64,000 nucleotides of DNA, taken from positions 3,720,001 through 3,784,000 of the forward strand of contig NZ_CP065037.1 in the NCBI RefSeq assembly GCF_019924635.1, read 5' to 3'. The notes under the pieces are model-generated. The model searched no databases. It was not told the DNA's origin and saw nothing but the letters and a program-made list of their open reading frames with translations. Positions 25,942-34,962 of this stretch are shown in pieces; the first letter of the stretch is position 1, and each line of letters opens with the position of its first letter. Source of the stretch: Leifsonia sp. ZF2019 (GTDB lineage Bacteria > Actinomycetota > Actinomycetes > Actinomycetales > Microbacteriaceae). The translations under genes were made by a program, and so were the position numbers.

Positions 25942-26840
25942 CCGGCCAGTTCGGCCTGCCTGCGCGAGAAGATGCGCACTCGCTGCTGCGTGAGCAGGAT
26001 TCCGGCGAGCACGATCAGCGCGCCGACGGGCTCGTTCCAGCTGAGGTGCTCGCCGAGCACGAGGATGCCCAGTGCGACGCCGACGACGGGTGTCACGTAG
26101 GTCACGCCCGAGGTGGCCGTCGGTCCCCACGCGCGCAGCACGTTCATGTTCCAGATGTAGACGACGCCGGTGCCCAGCATCCCGAGGGCCAGCAGGCTGA
26201 GCAGCACCGGCCAGCTGAACTCGACCGGTCCCCACGCGACGACGGGCGTCAGGAGGACCATGATGACGGCGGCGATCCCGATGTTGAGGAACGCCGTCGT
26301 CGTGGCGGGGATGGCCCGGTGGCTGATGAACCGTCGGATGTAGCCGAAGCTGAAGCCGTAGCAGGTGACCGCGGCCAGGCACGCGAGCTGGCCCCACAGG
26401 CTGCCGCTGAGCGCGGCGACGGTCCACGGGCCGACGACCACCACGACCCCGACCACGCCGATCGCGACGCCGAGCACCTGGTCGCGGTTGAGCTTCTCCA
26501 CACGGAAGGCGGCGGTCGCCAGGATGGCGGTGGTGATCGGCGTGACCGCGTTGTAGATGCTGGCCAGACTGGACGACACATACTGCTCCGCCCAGGCGAA
26601 GAGCAGGAACGGGACGACGCAGTAGGTGATCGCGACCACTGTGAAGTGCAGCCAGACGATCGGCTCCCGCGGCAGCCGGCTCCGGGCGACGAGCACGATG
26701 ACTCCGAGCGTGATCGCTCCGAACACGAGTCGCGCCCAGGCGACCTGGCCGAAGGAGACGCCCTCGAGCGCGACCTTCATGAACAGGAAGCTGGCGCCCC
26801 AGATGAGCCCCATGGCGACGAACTGCAGAGCGACCTTCAC
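25926..26840 (-). CDS. EamA/DMT-family transporter
   Basis: A permease of about 304 residues with ten hydrophobic segments and the duplicated EamA fold. It begins VALQFVAMGLIWGASFLFMK and ends VTPVVGVALGILVLGEHLSWNEPVGALIVLAGI, the diagnostic tail. Such proteins export amino acids, nucleosides or drugs; the substrate is not evident. I chose GTG at 26840 because minus-strand TACTGT lies seven bases upstream and the first helix follows. The open frame to 27413 is not supported. Confidence 0.85.
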   Translation of the reverse strand: MKVALQFVAMGLIWGASFLFMKVALEGVSFGQVAWARLVFGAITLGVIVLVARSRLPREPIVWLHFTVVAITYCVVPFLLFAWAEQYVSSSLASIYNAVTPITTAILATAAFRVEKLNRDQVLGVAIGVVGVVVVVGPWTVAALSGSLWGQLACLAAVTCYGFSFGYIRRFISHRAIPATTTAFLNIGIAAVIMVLLTPVVAWGPVEFSWPVLLSLLALGMLGTGVVYIWNMNVLRAWGPTATSGVTYVTPVVGVALGILVLGEHLSWNEPVGALIVLAGILLTQQRVRIFSRRQAELAGQRNA

Positions 26841-26985
26841 GAATGCGACAGTAGCGAATGCCGCCGACGCCGGCTCGCGGGAATCGGACGCGGCGTCGCA
26901 CTCTGTCCGCAGCTTTTCGAAAGCTGGCCGGATCTCCCTTCTGGAGGCCAGACTGGGGGTCGGGAATACTTCGGCAGCCTCCGCG

Positions 26986-27002
26986 TTATATGCGTTTGCA
27001 TA
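26986..27002 (+). promoter_or_regulatory. Palindromic operator upstream of the monooxygenase pair
   Basis: TATGCgtttGCATA (26989-27002) is an inverted repeat in an AT-rich island 35-48 bases before the start, overlapping TTATAT (26986-26991), a possible -10 box. The left part, TATATGCGTTTG, is shared with the promoter at 12656. Confidence 0.5.
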
Positions 27003-27036
27003 GAAACGGCGAGACGAAACCCACAAGGAGCCAGCC

Positions 27037-28224
27037 ATGCAGTACGGACTCTTCTCCGTCAGCGACATCACCCGTGACCCGGTCTCGGGCCACACCCCGA
27101 GCGAGGCCGAGCGGATCGACGCGATCGTGAAGATCGCGACCCACGCGGAGGAGGTCGGGCTCGACGTGTTCGCGATCGGCGAGCACCACAACCCGCCGTT
27201 CTTCTCCTCGTCGCCCACGACCCTGCTCTCGCACATCGCGGCCCTGACGAAGACCCTGACGGTCACCACCTCCACGACTCTCATCACCACGAACGACCCG
27301 GTACGCATCGCCGAGGAGTACGCGATGCTGCAGCACCTGTCGAAGGGCCGCATGGACCTGATGCTCGGCCGTGGCAACACCGGCCCGGTATATCCGTGGT
27401 TCGGCAAGGACATCCGCCAGAGCCTGCCCCTCGCGCTCGAGAACTACAACCTCCTGCACCGCCTGTGGCGAGAGGATGTCGTGGACTGGGAGGGACGGTT
27501 CCGCACTCCGCTGCAGGGCTTCACCTCCACCCCTCGCCCGCTCGACGACGTGCCGCCGTTCGTCTGGCACGGCAGCATCCGCACCCCCGAGATCGCCGAG
27601 CAGGCCGCGTACTACGGCGACGGCTTCTTCGCGAACAACATCTTCTGGCCCAAGGAGCACTACCAGCGGCTGATCGCCTTCTACCGCGAGCGCTTCGAGC
27701 ACTACGGCCACGGGACCGCGAAGGAGGCGATCGTCGGCCTCGGCGGCCAGGCCTTCATCGCGAAGAACTCGCAGGACGCCAAGGACCAGTTCCGCCCCTA
27801 CTTCAACGAGGCGCCCGTCTACGGCAACGGCCCGACCATGGAGGAGTTCACCGAGGCGACGCCGCTGACCGTCGGCAGCCCGCAGGAGGTCATCGACAAG
27901 ACGCTGACCTTCCGCGAGTGGGCGGGCGACTACCAGCGCCAGCTGTTCCTGATGGACCACGCCGGCCTGCCGCTCAGCACCGTGCTCAAGCAGCTCGACC
28001 TGCTGGGCGAGGAGGTCATCCCCGTGCTCCGCAAGGAGACCGAGGCCCGCAAGGACCCGGAGGCCCCCGAGGCCCCGACCCACGCCTCCCTGGTCGCCGC
28101 GAAGTACGGCGACGCCGAGCCGCGCCAGCCGCGCCCGAACGCGAACCGCGGCGACAACGTGACCGGCGCCTCCCCCTACCAGGACACCGAAGAGCAGTTC
28201 CAGGCCACCTTCCCCTCCCTCTGA
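27037..28224 (+). CDS. Luciferase-like monooxygenase, CE1758 family
   Basis: A 395-residue FMN-dependent monooxygenase of the LLM fold. The N-terminus MQYGLFSVSDITRDPVSG, then EHHNPPFFSSSP and MLGRGNTGPVYPWFG, match the CE1758 family (TIGR04036). These enzymes are paired with a dedicated FMN reductase, which is the next gene here. AAGGAG lies six bases before the ATG. The C-terminal 50 residues are Pro/Asn-rich, beyond the barrel. The substrate of the family is unknown; detoxification or oxidation of a small organic molecule is a general guess. Confidence 0.88.
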   Translation: MQYGLFSVSDITRDPVSGHTPSEAERIDAIVKIATHAEEVGLDVFAIGEHHNPPFFSSSPTTLLSHIAALTKTLTVTTSTTLITTNDPVRIAEEYAMLQHLSKGRMDLMLGRGNTGPVYPWFGKDIRQSLPLALENYNLLHRLWREDVVDWEGRFRTPLQGFTSTPRPLDDVPPFVWHGSIRTPEIAEQAAYYGDGFFANNIFWPKEHYQRLIAFYRERFEHYGHGTAKEAIVGLGGQAFIAKNSQDAKDQFRPYFNEAPVYGNGPTMEEFTEATPLTVGSPQEVIDKTLTFREWAGDYQRQLFLMDHAGLPLSTVLKQLDLLGEEVIPVLRKETEARKDPEAPEAPTHASLVAAKYGDAEPRQPRPNANRGDNVTGASPYQDTEEQFQATFPSL

Positions 28225-28259
28225 GGGACGAGGCGGACCGGAACCGAGAGAAGGACATG

Positions 28260-28952
28260 ATGACGAACAGCGAGCAGCGCCCGTTCCTCGTGGTGGTGGT
28301 CAACGCCGGCGTGAGCGACCCGTCGTCCACCAAGATGCTGGCGGACCGGCTGGCCCTGCGGGTGGAGGCCGCCGCCCAGCGCGACGGCCGGACCGTGGAG
28401 ACGCAGCACCTCGACCTGCGCGAGCTGCTGCCCGAACTGCCGGCGGCACTCGCCTCCGGTCACCTCGGACCGAAGTTCACGAAGGCGGTCGAGGCGCTGA
28501 AGGCGGCGGACGGCATCATCGCGACGGCACCCGTCTACAAGGCGGGCCCGAGCGGGCTGTTCAGCTCGTTCTTCCAGGTGCTCGACAACGACCTCCTGAT
28601 CGCGAAGCCCGTGGTGCTCGGCGCGACCGCCGGCACCGCCCGGCACGCGCTCGTCGTCGACGAGCAGATGCGGTCGATGTTCGCCTTCCTCCGCACGATG
28701 ACCACGCCCACGTCGGTGTTCGCGTCGACGGAGGACTGGCAGGACAAGTCGCTCGGCAAGCGCATCGACCGGGCCGCGCGTGAGCTGGTCGTGCTCATGG
28801 AGAGCGAGGTGGAGGCCAAGATCACCGATGCCTCCTGGGACCACTACCAGCACGAGTTCGGCTCGGCGGGCGGCAACGAGCTCGGGATCGACCTCGACTC
28901 CGACCTCATGAAGCTGGCGGCCGGCGGCTCGCTCGGAGCACCCCGCTCCTAG
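28260..28952 (+). CDS. LLM-partnered FMN reductase, CE1759 family
   Basis: A 230-residue NAD(P)H-dependent FMN reductase with a flavodoxin-like fold. LVVVVNAGVSDPSSTKMLADRLA is the flavin-phosphate loop, and TAPVYKAGPSGLFSSFFQVLDNDLL is the conserved isoalloxazine region. It is the CE1759-type partner of the monooxygenase 35 bp upstream and supplies it with reduced FMN. ATG at 28260 is better spaced from AGAAGGA than the ATG at 28257. A terminator follows. Confidence 0.88.
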   Translation: MTNSEQRPFLVVVVNAGVSDPSSTKMLADRLALRVEAAAQRDGRTVETQHLDLRELLPELPAALASGHLGPKFTKAVEALKAADGIIATAPVYKAGPSGLFSSFFQVLDNDLLIAKPVVLGATAGTARHALVVDEQMRSMFAFLRTMTTPTSVFASTEDWQDKSLGKRIDRAARELVVLMESEVEAKITDASWDHYQHEFGSAGGNELGIDLDSDLMKLAAGGSLGAPRS

Positions 28953-28960
28953 CCCCTGTG

Positions 28961-28999
28961 CAGAAGCGGGCCCCCTCCACAGGCGGGGGCCCGCTTCTG
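28961..28999 (+). terminator. Terminator of the monooxygenase operon
   Basis: A perfect 15-bp stem (28961-28975 with 28985-28999; CAGAAGCGGGCCCCC and complement) and a 9-base loop lie nine bases after the reductase stop codon. Confidence 0.85.
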
Positions 29000-29052
29000 T
29001 CCGCTCCGCATGCCCCGCTGTAGGGTTGCGGGTAGACGAGGGGAGTTTCCGG

Positions 29053-30546
29053 GTGGATGTACTGAGCGTCCTGCAGTGGATCGGCGTCGTCGTCTGCCTG
29101 ATCCTGGCGCTGACGGGATTCATCCCCGTGATCGCAGCCGCGGCCACGTTCTTCGTCATCCCGTTCCACGCGTGGTTCAACCACTACAAGAAGGCCGCCC
29201 CCTTCCTGCCGCGAGTCGCGATCGTCGTGCCGGCCTGGAACGAGGGCGCCGTGATCGGCGCCTCCATCGACCGCCTCATGAAGCTCGACTACCCGAAGGA
29301 GGCGCTGCGCATCTACGTGGTCGACGACGCCTCCACCGACGACACCCCCGACGTCGTGCGCAGCCGCGAGGCCCAGTACCCGGGCAACGTGTTCCTGCTC
29401 CGGCGCGACCAGGGCGGGCAAGGCAAGGCGCACACGCTCAACCACGGGATCAGCCGCATCCTCGACGAGGACTGGATGGAGGCGCTCCTGGTGATGGACG
29501 CCGACGTCATCTACCTCCCCGACTCCCTGCGCCGCATGACCCGGCACCTCGCCGACCCCGAGGTGGGCGCCGTCTCCGCGTACATCCGTGAGGGCAGCAC
29601 CCAGGGCCGCAACTACCTCACCAAGTTCATCGGCGTCGAATACGTGCTGTCGCAGCCCGCCGCGCGCCGGGCTCAGAACGTGCTCGGCGCCCAGGCGTGC
29701 CTCGCGGGCGGCGCGCAGCTGCACTCGCGCGAGAACCTCGTGGCCATCGGCGGCCGCATCGACACCTCCTCACTCGCCGAGGACACCATCACCACGTTCG
29801 AGACGCAGATCAAGGGGCGCAAAGTGGTCTTCGAGCCGCACGCGCACGTGCTCGCCGAGGAGCCGAGCCGGGTCGACGCACTGTGGAAGCAGCGCCTGCG
29901 CTGGGCGCGTGGCAACGTGACCGTGACCGCCCGCTACTCGAAGGTCTGGTTCCGCCCGTCGAAGGTGCACCACCTCGGCGCCTGGACCTTCGGGATCGTC
30001 TGGTTCAGCCTGTGGCTGCTGCCCCTCATCATGATCCTGTCGGCGATCGGACTCGCCGGGCTGCTGTTCCTGCAGTTCCCGTTCGCGACGGGGGTGTTCC
30101 GGGCGCTGTGGATCAGCGCCGCGCTCGCGTACCTCTTCGTGCTGATACTCGGATCGCAGACCGACAGCCGCACCTCCCTGCACGCGCTCGGCCATGTCCT
30201 CTTGTTCCCGGGGATCATCAACATGCTGGTCATGGTCACCGCTCTGTTCCCGACGCTCATGCTGGTGTGGCTGCCCGGCGCGTTCGGTGCGAAACTGAGC
30301 GACTCGACCGTCTTCGTCCTCACCCTCCTGATCTACATCTGGATCCCGTTCTCGATGCTCGTCGCGTGGCTCGCGCGCGTGGTCGAGAAGCGCAGGCCGC
30401 TCCGCTGGCTGGCCCCCATCCTCATCTACCTCGCCGGGTACGGCTCGCTGCTGTGCGCCATCACGTTCGACTCCTACTTCAAGGAGCTCGCGGGCGCTGA
30501 GGCCCGCTGGGACAAGACGGAGAAGGTCGGCCGCGTCACCGTCTGA
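29053..30546 (+). CDS. Processive family 2 glycosyltransferase (membrane)
   Basis: A 497-residue membrane glycosyltransferase. After one N-terminal helix comes the GT2 domain: VVPAWNEGAVI, VVDDASTDDT, DAD at 149-151 (UDP-sugar and metal), a later ED pair (LAEDT, 243-244) and QRLRW at 280-284. These features mark processive polysaccharide synthases such as cellulose, hyaluronan or poly-GlcNAc synthases. Five or six C-terminal helices would form the export channel. GTG at 29053 has GGGGAG upstream, and TAGGGT (29021-29026) is a -10 candidate. No polysaccharide-modification genes are nearby, so the polymer is unknown. Confidence 0.87.
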   Translation: MDVLSVLQWIGVVVCLILALTGFIPVIAAAATFFVIPFHAWFNHYKKAAPFLPRVAIVVPAWNEGAVIGASIDRLMKLDYPKEALRIYVVDDASTDDTPDVVRSREAQYPGNVFLLRRDQGGQGKAHTLNHGISRILDEDWMEALLVMDADVIYLPDSLRRMTRHLADPEVGAVSAYIREGSTQGRNYLTKFIGVEYVLSQPAARRAQNVLGAQACLAGGAQLHSRENLVAIGGRIDTSSLAEDTITTFETQIKGRKVVFEPHAHVLAEEPSRVDALWKQRLRWARGNVTVTARYSKVWFRPSKVHHLGAWTFGIVWFSLWLLPLIMILSAIGLAGLLFLQFPFATGVFRALWISAALAYLFVLILGSQTDSRTSLHALGHVLLFPGIINMLVMVTALFPTLMLVWLPGAFGAKLSDSTVFVLTLLIYIWIPFSMLVAWLARVVEKRRPLRWLAPILIYLAGYGSLLCAITFDSYFKELAGAEARWDKTEKVGRVTV

Positions 30547-30550
30547 CCTC

Positions 30551-30617
30551 CCCGCCGAAGTTCACGTTGTGGTCACCACAAGCGCGAAATGAGCGCAACG
30601 ACGTGAACTTCGGCGGG
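30551..30617. repeat. Nested palindromic intergenic repeat, copy 1
   Basis: Outer arms 30551-30567 and 30601-30617 (17 bp, CCCGCCGAAGTTCACGT and complement) enclose a second palindrome, TTGTGGT-C-ACCACAA (30567-30581), followed by GCGAAATGAGCGCA. The outer arms and the last element recur at 43862-43924. It lies between convergent genes, so it may double as a bidirectional terminator. Confidence 0.85.
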
Positions 30618-30640
30618 CGACGGCTTCGGCGGACGGTTCG

Positions 30641-31060
<420 letters not shown>

Positions 31061-31130
31061 GAGCTCAGCCCACTCCTCCCGTCTGAACGGCGACTGGGAG
31101 CCGCGTGAACAGTGCGGGTGTATAAGGCGC

Positions 31131-31136
31131 TAGCGT
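31131..31136 (+). promoter_or_regulatory. -10 box for a leaderless small gene
   Basis: TAGCGT ends six bases before the ATG at 31143. TATAAG ten bases further upstream is an alternative. Confidence 0.5.
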
Positions 31137-31142
31137 AGAGAC

Positions 31143-31439
31143 ATGAAGGTCCGCGGAATGGTGCAGAACAGCGAGACCAGCGACCTCACGGCCGAGGCGG
31201 ACGACGCCGAGACCGCGCGGGCGCTGGTTGAGGAGCAGGTCCCCGAGGGCTACGAGCTTCTCCAGGTGCACAACGCGATGCCGCGCGGCGGCCGGGTCAT
31301 CGCCACAGCGAAGATCCGCCTCGCCGCCGTGACCGAGATCGAGGCGGACGGCGCGGACTACGCGGCCGCGCGGGACGCGCTCCGAGCGGCGGTGCCCGAC
31401 GGCCAGCGGTTGCTGTCGATCACCATCGTCGGCGAATAG
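31143..31439 (+). CDS. Conserved-looking small protein of unknown function
   Basis: A 98-residue soluble protein with no signal peptide or membrane segment. It looks like a small alpha/beta domain: a helix with TAEADDAETARALVEEQVPEG, then two strands and a second helix, and two valine/isoleucine-rich strands at the end. I do not recognise the family. It is supported as a gene by a leaderless-type start signal and by codon use like its neighbours. It is divergent from ohr. Confidence 0.65.
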   Translation: MKVRGMVQNSETSDLTAEADDAETARALVEEQVPEGYELLQVHNAMPRGGRVIATAKIRLAAVTEIEADGADYAAARDALRAAVPDGQRLLSITIVGE

Positions 31440-31475
31440 CCGCCGCCGCGCGTCAGCGCGGAGCCTCCACCGCGC

Positions 31476-32399
31476 TCAGCCGAGCCCCAGCTCCACGCCC
31501 GCGGCCTGCTCCAGCAGCGGCCACAGCCGGGCGCCCACCCGCGGCGAGCGGGATTCGCGCGTGGGATGCGCGTGGGTCGGGATGCCCTTCGTACGGCCGA
31601 CCGGTCCGAGGTAGTCCTCGCCGGTGAGCTGCGGATCGAGCACGGCCCGCACCGGCGCCCAGGCGCCGTGATCCTTGCCCTGCGTCCACGCCGCCTGCAG
31701 GTTGTCGACGAACCGCGTGGCGCGGCTCGGCTGATTGACCCCGCGGATGCCCGGCGTGCGGCCGGAGGTCGAGTATCCGGGATGCACGACCAGGCTGGTC
31801 ACGTCGCTGCCGGATGCCCGCAGCCTCCGTTCCAGCTCGAAGCCGAAGACCTGCACGGCGATCTTCGAGCCGGAGTACGCCCGCCACGAAGTGTAGGAGC
31901 GCTCCAGCTGGAGGTCGTCCAGCCGGAGGCGGCCCAAGCGGGTGGCGAGCGACCCGAGCGAGACGATGCGCGCTCCGCCCGTGCGCTGCAGAGCCGGGAG
32001 CACGCCCGCCACGAGGCGGACGTGGCCGATCACGTTGGTGGAGAGCACGAGCTCGTTGCCGACCGCATCGGTCTGCCGCTCCCGGGGCGGGTGCACGATG
32101 CCGGCGTTCAGGACCAGCGCATCCACCCGCTCCCGCTCGCGCAGCTGCTCGGCGGCCGCGTCGATCGAGCCACGGTCGGTCAGATCGAGAGGCATGGCCT
32201 CCACGCGGGAGCCCGGCACGCGGCGCCGGATGGCGGAGACGGCGGCCTCCGCGCGCTCGGGGTCACGGCAGGCGAGCACGACCCGCGCTCCGGCCCTGGC
32301 CAGCTGCTCGCCCGTGAAGTACCCGACGCCGGCGTTGCCGCCGGTGATGACGATGGTGCGGCCGAGGGCGTCCGGCAGCGCTGTCGGATCCCACACCAC
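31476..32399 (-). CDS. Short-chain dehydrogenase, retinol-dehydrogenase-like
   Basis: A 307-residue SDR with the full catalytic set: TGGNAGVG (cofactor), NAGI, the serine of SLGS, and YSGSK (Tyr and Lys). Its length and the long C-terminal region after HPGYSTSG resemble the WWOX/retinol-dehydrogenase-like group often annotated as oxidoreductases. GTG at 32399 is 2 bp from the end of the chorismate mutase gene, so the two are co-transcribed. The substrate is unknown. Confidence 0.85.
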   Translation of the reverse strand: MVWDPTALPDALGRTIVITGGNAGVGYFTGEQLARAGARVVLACRDPERAEAAVSAIRRRVPGSRVEAMPLDLTDRGSIDAAAEQLRERERVDALVLNAGIVHPPRERQTDAVGNELVLSTNVIGHVRLVAGVLPALQRTGGARIVSLGSLATRLGRLRLDDLQLERSYTSWRAYSGSKIAVQVFGFELERRLRASGSDVTSLVVHPGYSTSGRTPGIRGVNQPSRATRFVDNLQAAWTQGKDHGAWAPVRAVLDPQLTGEDYLGPVGRTKGIPTHAHPTRESRSPRVGARLWPLLEQAAGVELGLG

Positions 32400-32401
32400 G
32401 G

Positions 32402-32713
32402 TCAGCGGCCGTTCTCGGTCGCGATGCGCTCGTGGTGGTGGATGACCTCGGCGATGATGAAGCCCAGGAACTTCTCCGCGAACGCCGGGTCGAGGTGGCT
32501 CTCCTCCGCAAGGGCGCGCAGCCTCTGGATCTGCTCGCGCTCACGTTCCGGGTCGGCCGGGGGGAGCCCGTGCTCGGCCTTCAGCGCGCCGACCTGCTGG
32601 GTGAACTTGAAGCGTTCCGCCAGCATGTGGATGACCGCCGCGTCGATGTTGTCGATGCTCTGCCGGATGCTGCGCAGCCGCTCGACGGCCGCGTCGGACT
32701 CTGTGTCACCCAT
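32402..32713 (-). CDS. Chorismate mutase, AroQ type
   Basis: A 103-residue all-helical chorismate mutase that converts chorismate to prephenate for phenylalanine and tyrosine synthesis. The pattern LRSIRQSIDNIDAAVIHMLAERFKFTQQVGALKAE and the later DPEREREQIQRL match the actinobacterial AroQ group. Minus-strand TAGGGT (32720-32725) lies six bases before the ATG, predicting a leaderless message shared with the SDR gene. Confidence 0.93.
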   Translation of the reverse strand: MGDTESDAAVERLRSIRQSIDNIDAAVIHMLAERFKFTQQVGALKAEHGLPPADPEREREQIQRLRALAEESHLDPAFAEKFLGFIIAEVIHHHERIATENGR

Positions 32714-32766
32714 GCTCCGACCCTACCGGTTCGCGGGCTGAGACCGAGAGCGCCCCACGACTCCGC

Positions 32767-34080
32767 TCAGAGACTCGGCGACGGCTCGGCGAGCACCCGG
32801 GTGAGCACGGGCCGGGTCGCGAGGAGAGCAAGCCAGACCAGCGCGAAACCTGCGGCGAGGCACCCGACGATCACCGCGATGCTCGCGGGTGCGATGAGCA
32901 GGCTGAGGCCGGCGAGCGGGAAGACCACGACCCCGGCGACGAGCGCGGAGCCCACCGTCGTGATGCGCAGCGGCGACAGCACCGCGCGGCCGCGGGCGGC
33001 GTTCATCTCGCTCACGGGCATCCCGAGCCGGTCGAGGCTCACGTAGAGGTCCCGTCGGTCGAGGATGGCCGCCGCCTGGTTGACGCCCGCCGAGCACGCG
33101 ACCATGAGGAAGGACGCGATCACCGTGATGAGGACGCCCGTGCGCACATCCGTCGCGAGCTGGAGCGTCTCGGGATCCGCGTCGCCGACGGAGCCGAGCA
33201 GGGCGACGCCGACCCCCGCGAACACCGCCATGAAGCTCGTCATCGCGACGCCGGAGACCTGCCGCCACGCCGCCTTCGGCGACTCCAGCACGGTGCGGGC
33301 GGCGAGGAGGCGGCGCGGGGTTCGCGCGCGGCGGGCCTGGCCCGTGGCGAGCAGGCGCAGCACCCACGGGCCGACCAGGTTGAGCACCGCGATCGTCCCG
33401 CCGAAGCCGGCGCCGAGCACGGCGATGATGATCGCCATGCCGTCCAGCGCGCCGAGAGCGCTCATCGCGGCGTACACCGCAGCGACGACGGCGACCGCGA
33501 TCACGGCACGCAGCCAGTGCATGCGCGGTGCGTCCTGCCGGGTGCGCACGCCGAGGGGCGAGAGCACGACCTGCCGCAGGCCGATCACGGCGCTGAGCGC
33601 GGCCAGCACGCCGACGCCCGCGACGACGAGCGCGATCCAGCCCGGGGCGAGCAGCACGGACATCCCGAGCGGCTCGCCCCGGAACGGGATGAGCCCGACG
33701 AGCGGTGCGGTGACCAGCGCGAGCACCACGCCGACGAGCGCACCGGCCACGGCGAGGACGGTCGACTCGATGACGGTCAGCGCCGCGACGGTGGCGGTCG
33801 TCGCGCCGAGCAGGCGGAGGCCGGCGAGGCGGTCGTCGCGGCGACGCGCGGAGAGGCGGGCCGCCGAGCCGCCCAGCGCGATCAGCGGGACGACCAGCAG
33901 GGCGAGCGCGATGACCGCGAGCGCCAGATAGAGCGGGTCGGACAGGAAGGTCTGCGCGCCGCCCGCGACGATCAGCAGCAACGCCGTCACCACGGCGAAG
34001 GCGATGATGGGCAGCAGGATGGTGGAGCGGTCGGTGGCCCCGCGGCGAGCGAACAGCCACGCGAGGCGGAGGGTGGTCAT
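32767..34080 (-). CDS. ABC transporter permease, FtsX/MacB type
   Basis: A 437-residue permease with eight or nine hydrophobic segments arranged as two FtsX-like halves. Between helices 3 and 4 it carries RLLGATTATVAALTVIEST, the usual FtsX-domain sequence after LSARRRDDRLAGL. It starts with an ATG that overlaps the TGA of the ATPase gene (ATGA). Such exporters move peptides, lipids or antibiotics, and are often bacitracin- or lantibiotic-related. No two-component system is adjacent, so the substrate is open. Confidence 0.85.
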   Translation of the reverse strand: MTTLRLAWLFARRGATDRSTILLPIIAFAVVTALLLIVAGGAQTFLSDPLYLALAVIALALLVVPLIALGGSAARLSARRRDDRLAGLRLLGATTATVAALTVIESTVLAVAGALVGVVLALVTAPLVGLIPFRGEPLGMSVLLAPGWIALVVAGVGVLAALSAVIGLRQVVLSPLGVRTRQDAPRMHWLRAVIAVAVVAAVYAAMSALGALDGMAIIIAVLGAGFGGTIAVLNLVGPWVLRLLATGQARRARTPRRLLAARTVLESPKAAWRQVSGVAMTSFMAVFAGVGVALLGSVGDADPETLQLATDVRTGVLITVIASFLMVACSAGVNQAAAILDRRDLYVSLDRLGMPVSEMNAARGRAVLSPLRITTVGSALVAGVVVFPLAGLSLLIAPASIAVIVGCLAAGFALVWLALLATRPVLTRVLAEPSPSL

Positions 34081-34814
34081 CGGGATCCCTCCGTAGGTGT
34101 GCGTACCTCGTCGACGATGCGACCGTCCGCCAGCCGCAGCACCCGCGAGCACCGGGCCGCCACCTCGTCGTCGTGCGTGACGACGACGAGGCTGCGCCCC
34201 CGGCCGGTCGTGGAGCCGATGAGCGCATCCATCACCTCGGCGGAGGTGCGGGAGTCGAGCGCGCCGGTCGGCTCGTCGGCGAACACGACAGCGGCACCGC
34301 CCACCTGGGAGCGCGCGATCGCGACGCGCTGCGCCTGACCGCCGGACAGCTGGCCGATGCGACGCTGCTCGAGGCCCGCCAGCCCCAGGGCGGCGAGCCA
34401 GTTCGCGGCGTTCTGCTCGGCGCCGGCGCGCGGGACCCCGGCGAGCATGAGCGGGAGGGCGACGTTCTCGATCGCCGTGAGCTCGGGCAGCAGCAGCCCC
34501 TGCTGGAAGACGAAGCCGAACGCCTCGCGCCGCAGCCGGGAACGCTCAGCGTCGCCCAGGCCCGTCACCTGGAGCGGTCCGTGCGGGGTGGAGAGCACCA
34601 CCGATCCCGCGTCCGGCCGTACGATGCCGGCGAGGCAGTGCAGCAGGGTGGTCTTGCCCGAACCGGACGCCCCCATGATCGCCACGGACTCGCCGAAGGC
34701 GATGGCGACGTCGACTCCGGCGAGCGCGATGGCGGAGCCGTACGACTTGGTGAGGCCCGCGGCGCTGAGCGCGGGCGAGGAGGCAGGAGGGGAGGCAGAG
34801 GGCGATGCGGTCAT
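34077..34814 (-). CDS. ABC transporter ATP-binding protein, MacB/LolD type
   Basis: A complete ATPase: GASGSGKTT (Walker A), the Q-loop FQQGLLLPE, LSGGQAQRVAIARS (signature), VVFADEPTGALDS (Walker B plus D-loop) and VVTHD (H-loop). I use ATG 34814 (about 245 residues); a longer form from ATG 34865 adds 17 residues, and neither has an ideal SD. It powers the FtsX-like permease encoded immediately downstream with a 4-bp overlap. Confidence 0.92.
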   Translation of the reverse strand: MTASPSASPPASSPALSAAGLTKSYGSAIALAGVDVAIAFGESVAIMGASGSGKTTLLHCLAGIVRPDAGSVVLSTPHGPLQVTGLGDAERSRLRREAFGFVFQQGLLLPELTAIENVALPLMLAGVPRAGAEQNAANWLAALGLAGLEQRRIGQLSGGQAQRVAIARSQVGGAAVVFADEPTGALDSRTSAEVMDALIGSTTGRGRSLVVVTHDDEVAARCSRVLRLADGRIVDEVRTPTEGSR

Positions 34815-34950
34815 GTCTCCATGCTCGTCAGCGTGCGGCGGATGCGCATCGGACGACGGCGTCATCCCGGTCGATGGAGGTCATCCTCGCGATGGAGGAG
34901 GAGGTCGGACCGGCGGAGGGCGCCCCTCGCGGCCTCCCGGGCCCGGTGAG

Positions 34951-34956
34951 TACGGT
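34951..34956 (+). promoter_or_regulatory. -10 box for the Eis-like gene
   Basis: TACGGT lies six bases before GTG 34963. The intervening GGAGAG abuts the start codon too closely to act as a Shine-Dalgarno site. Confidence 0.5.
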
Positions 34957-34962
34957 GGAGAG

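Noticed and set aside
22603..26901. A 1432-codon open frame on the minus strand
   Set aside because: It runs antisense to purL and through the SDR and EamA genes. Its translation is Arg/Gly/Asp-rich without any domain, as expected of a GC-rich shadow frame.
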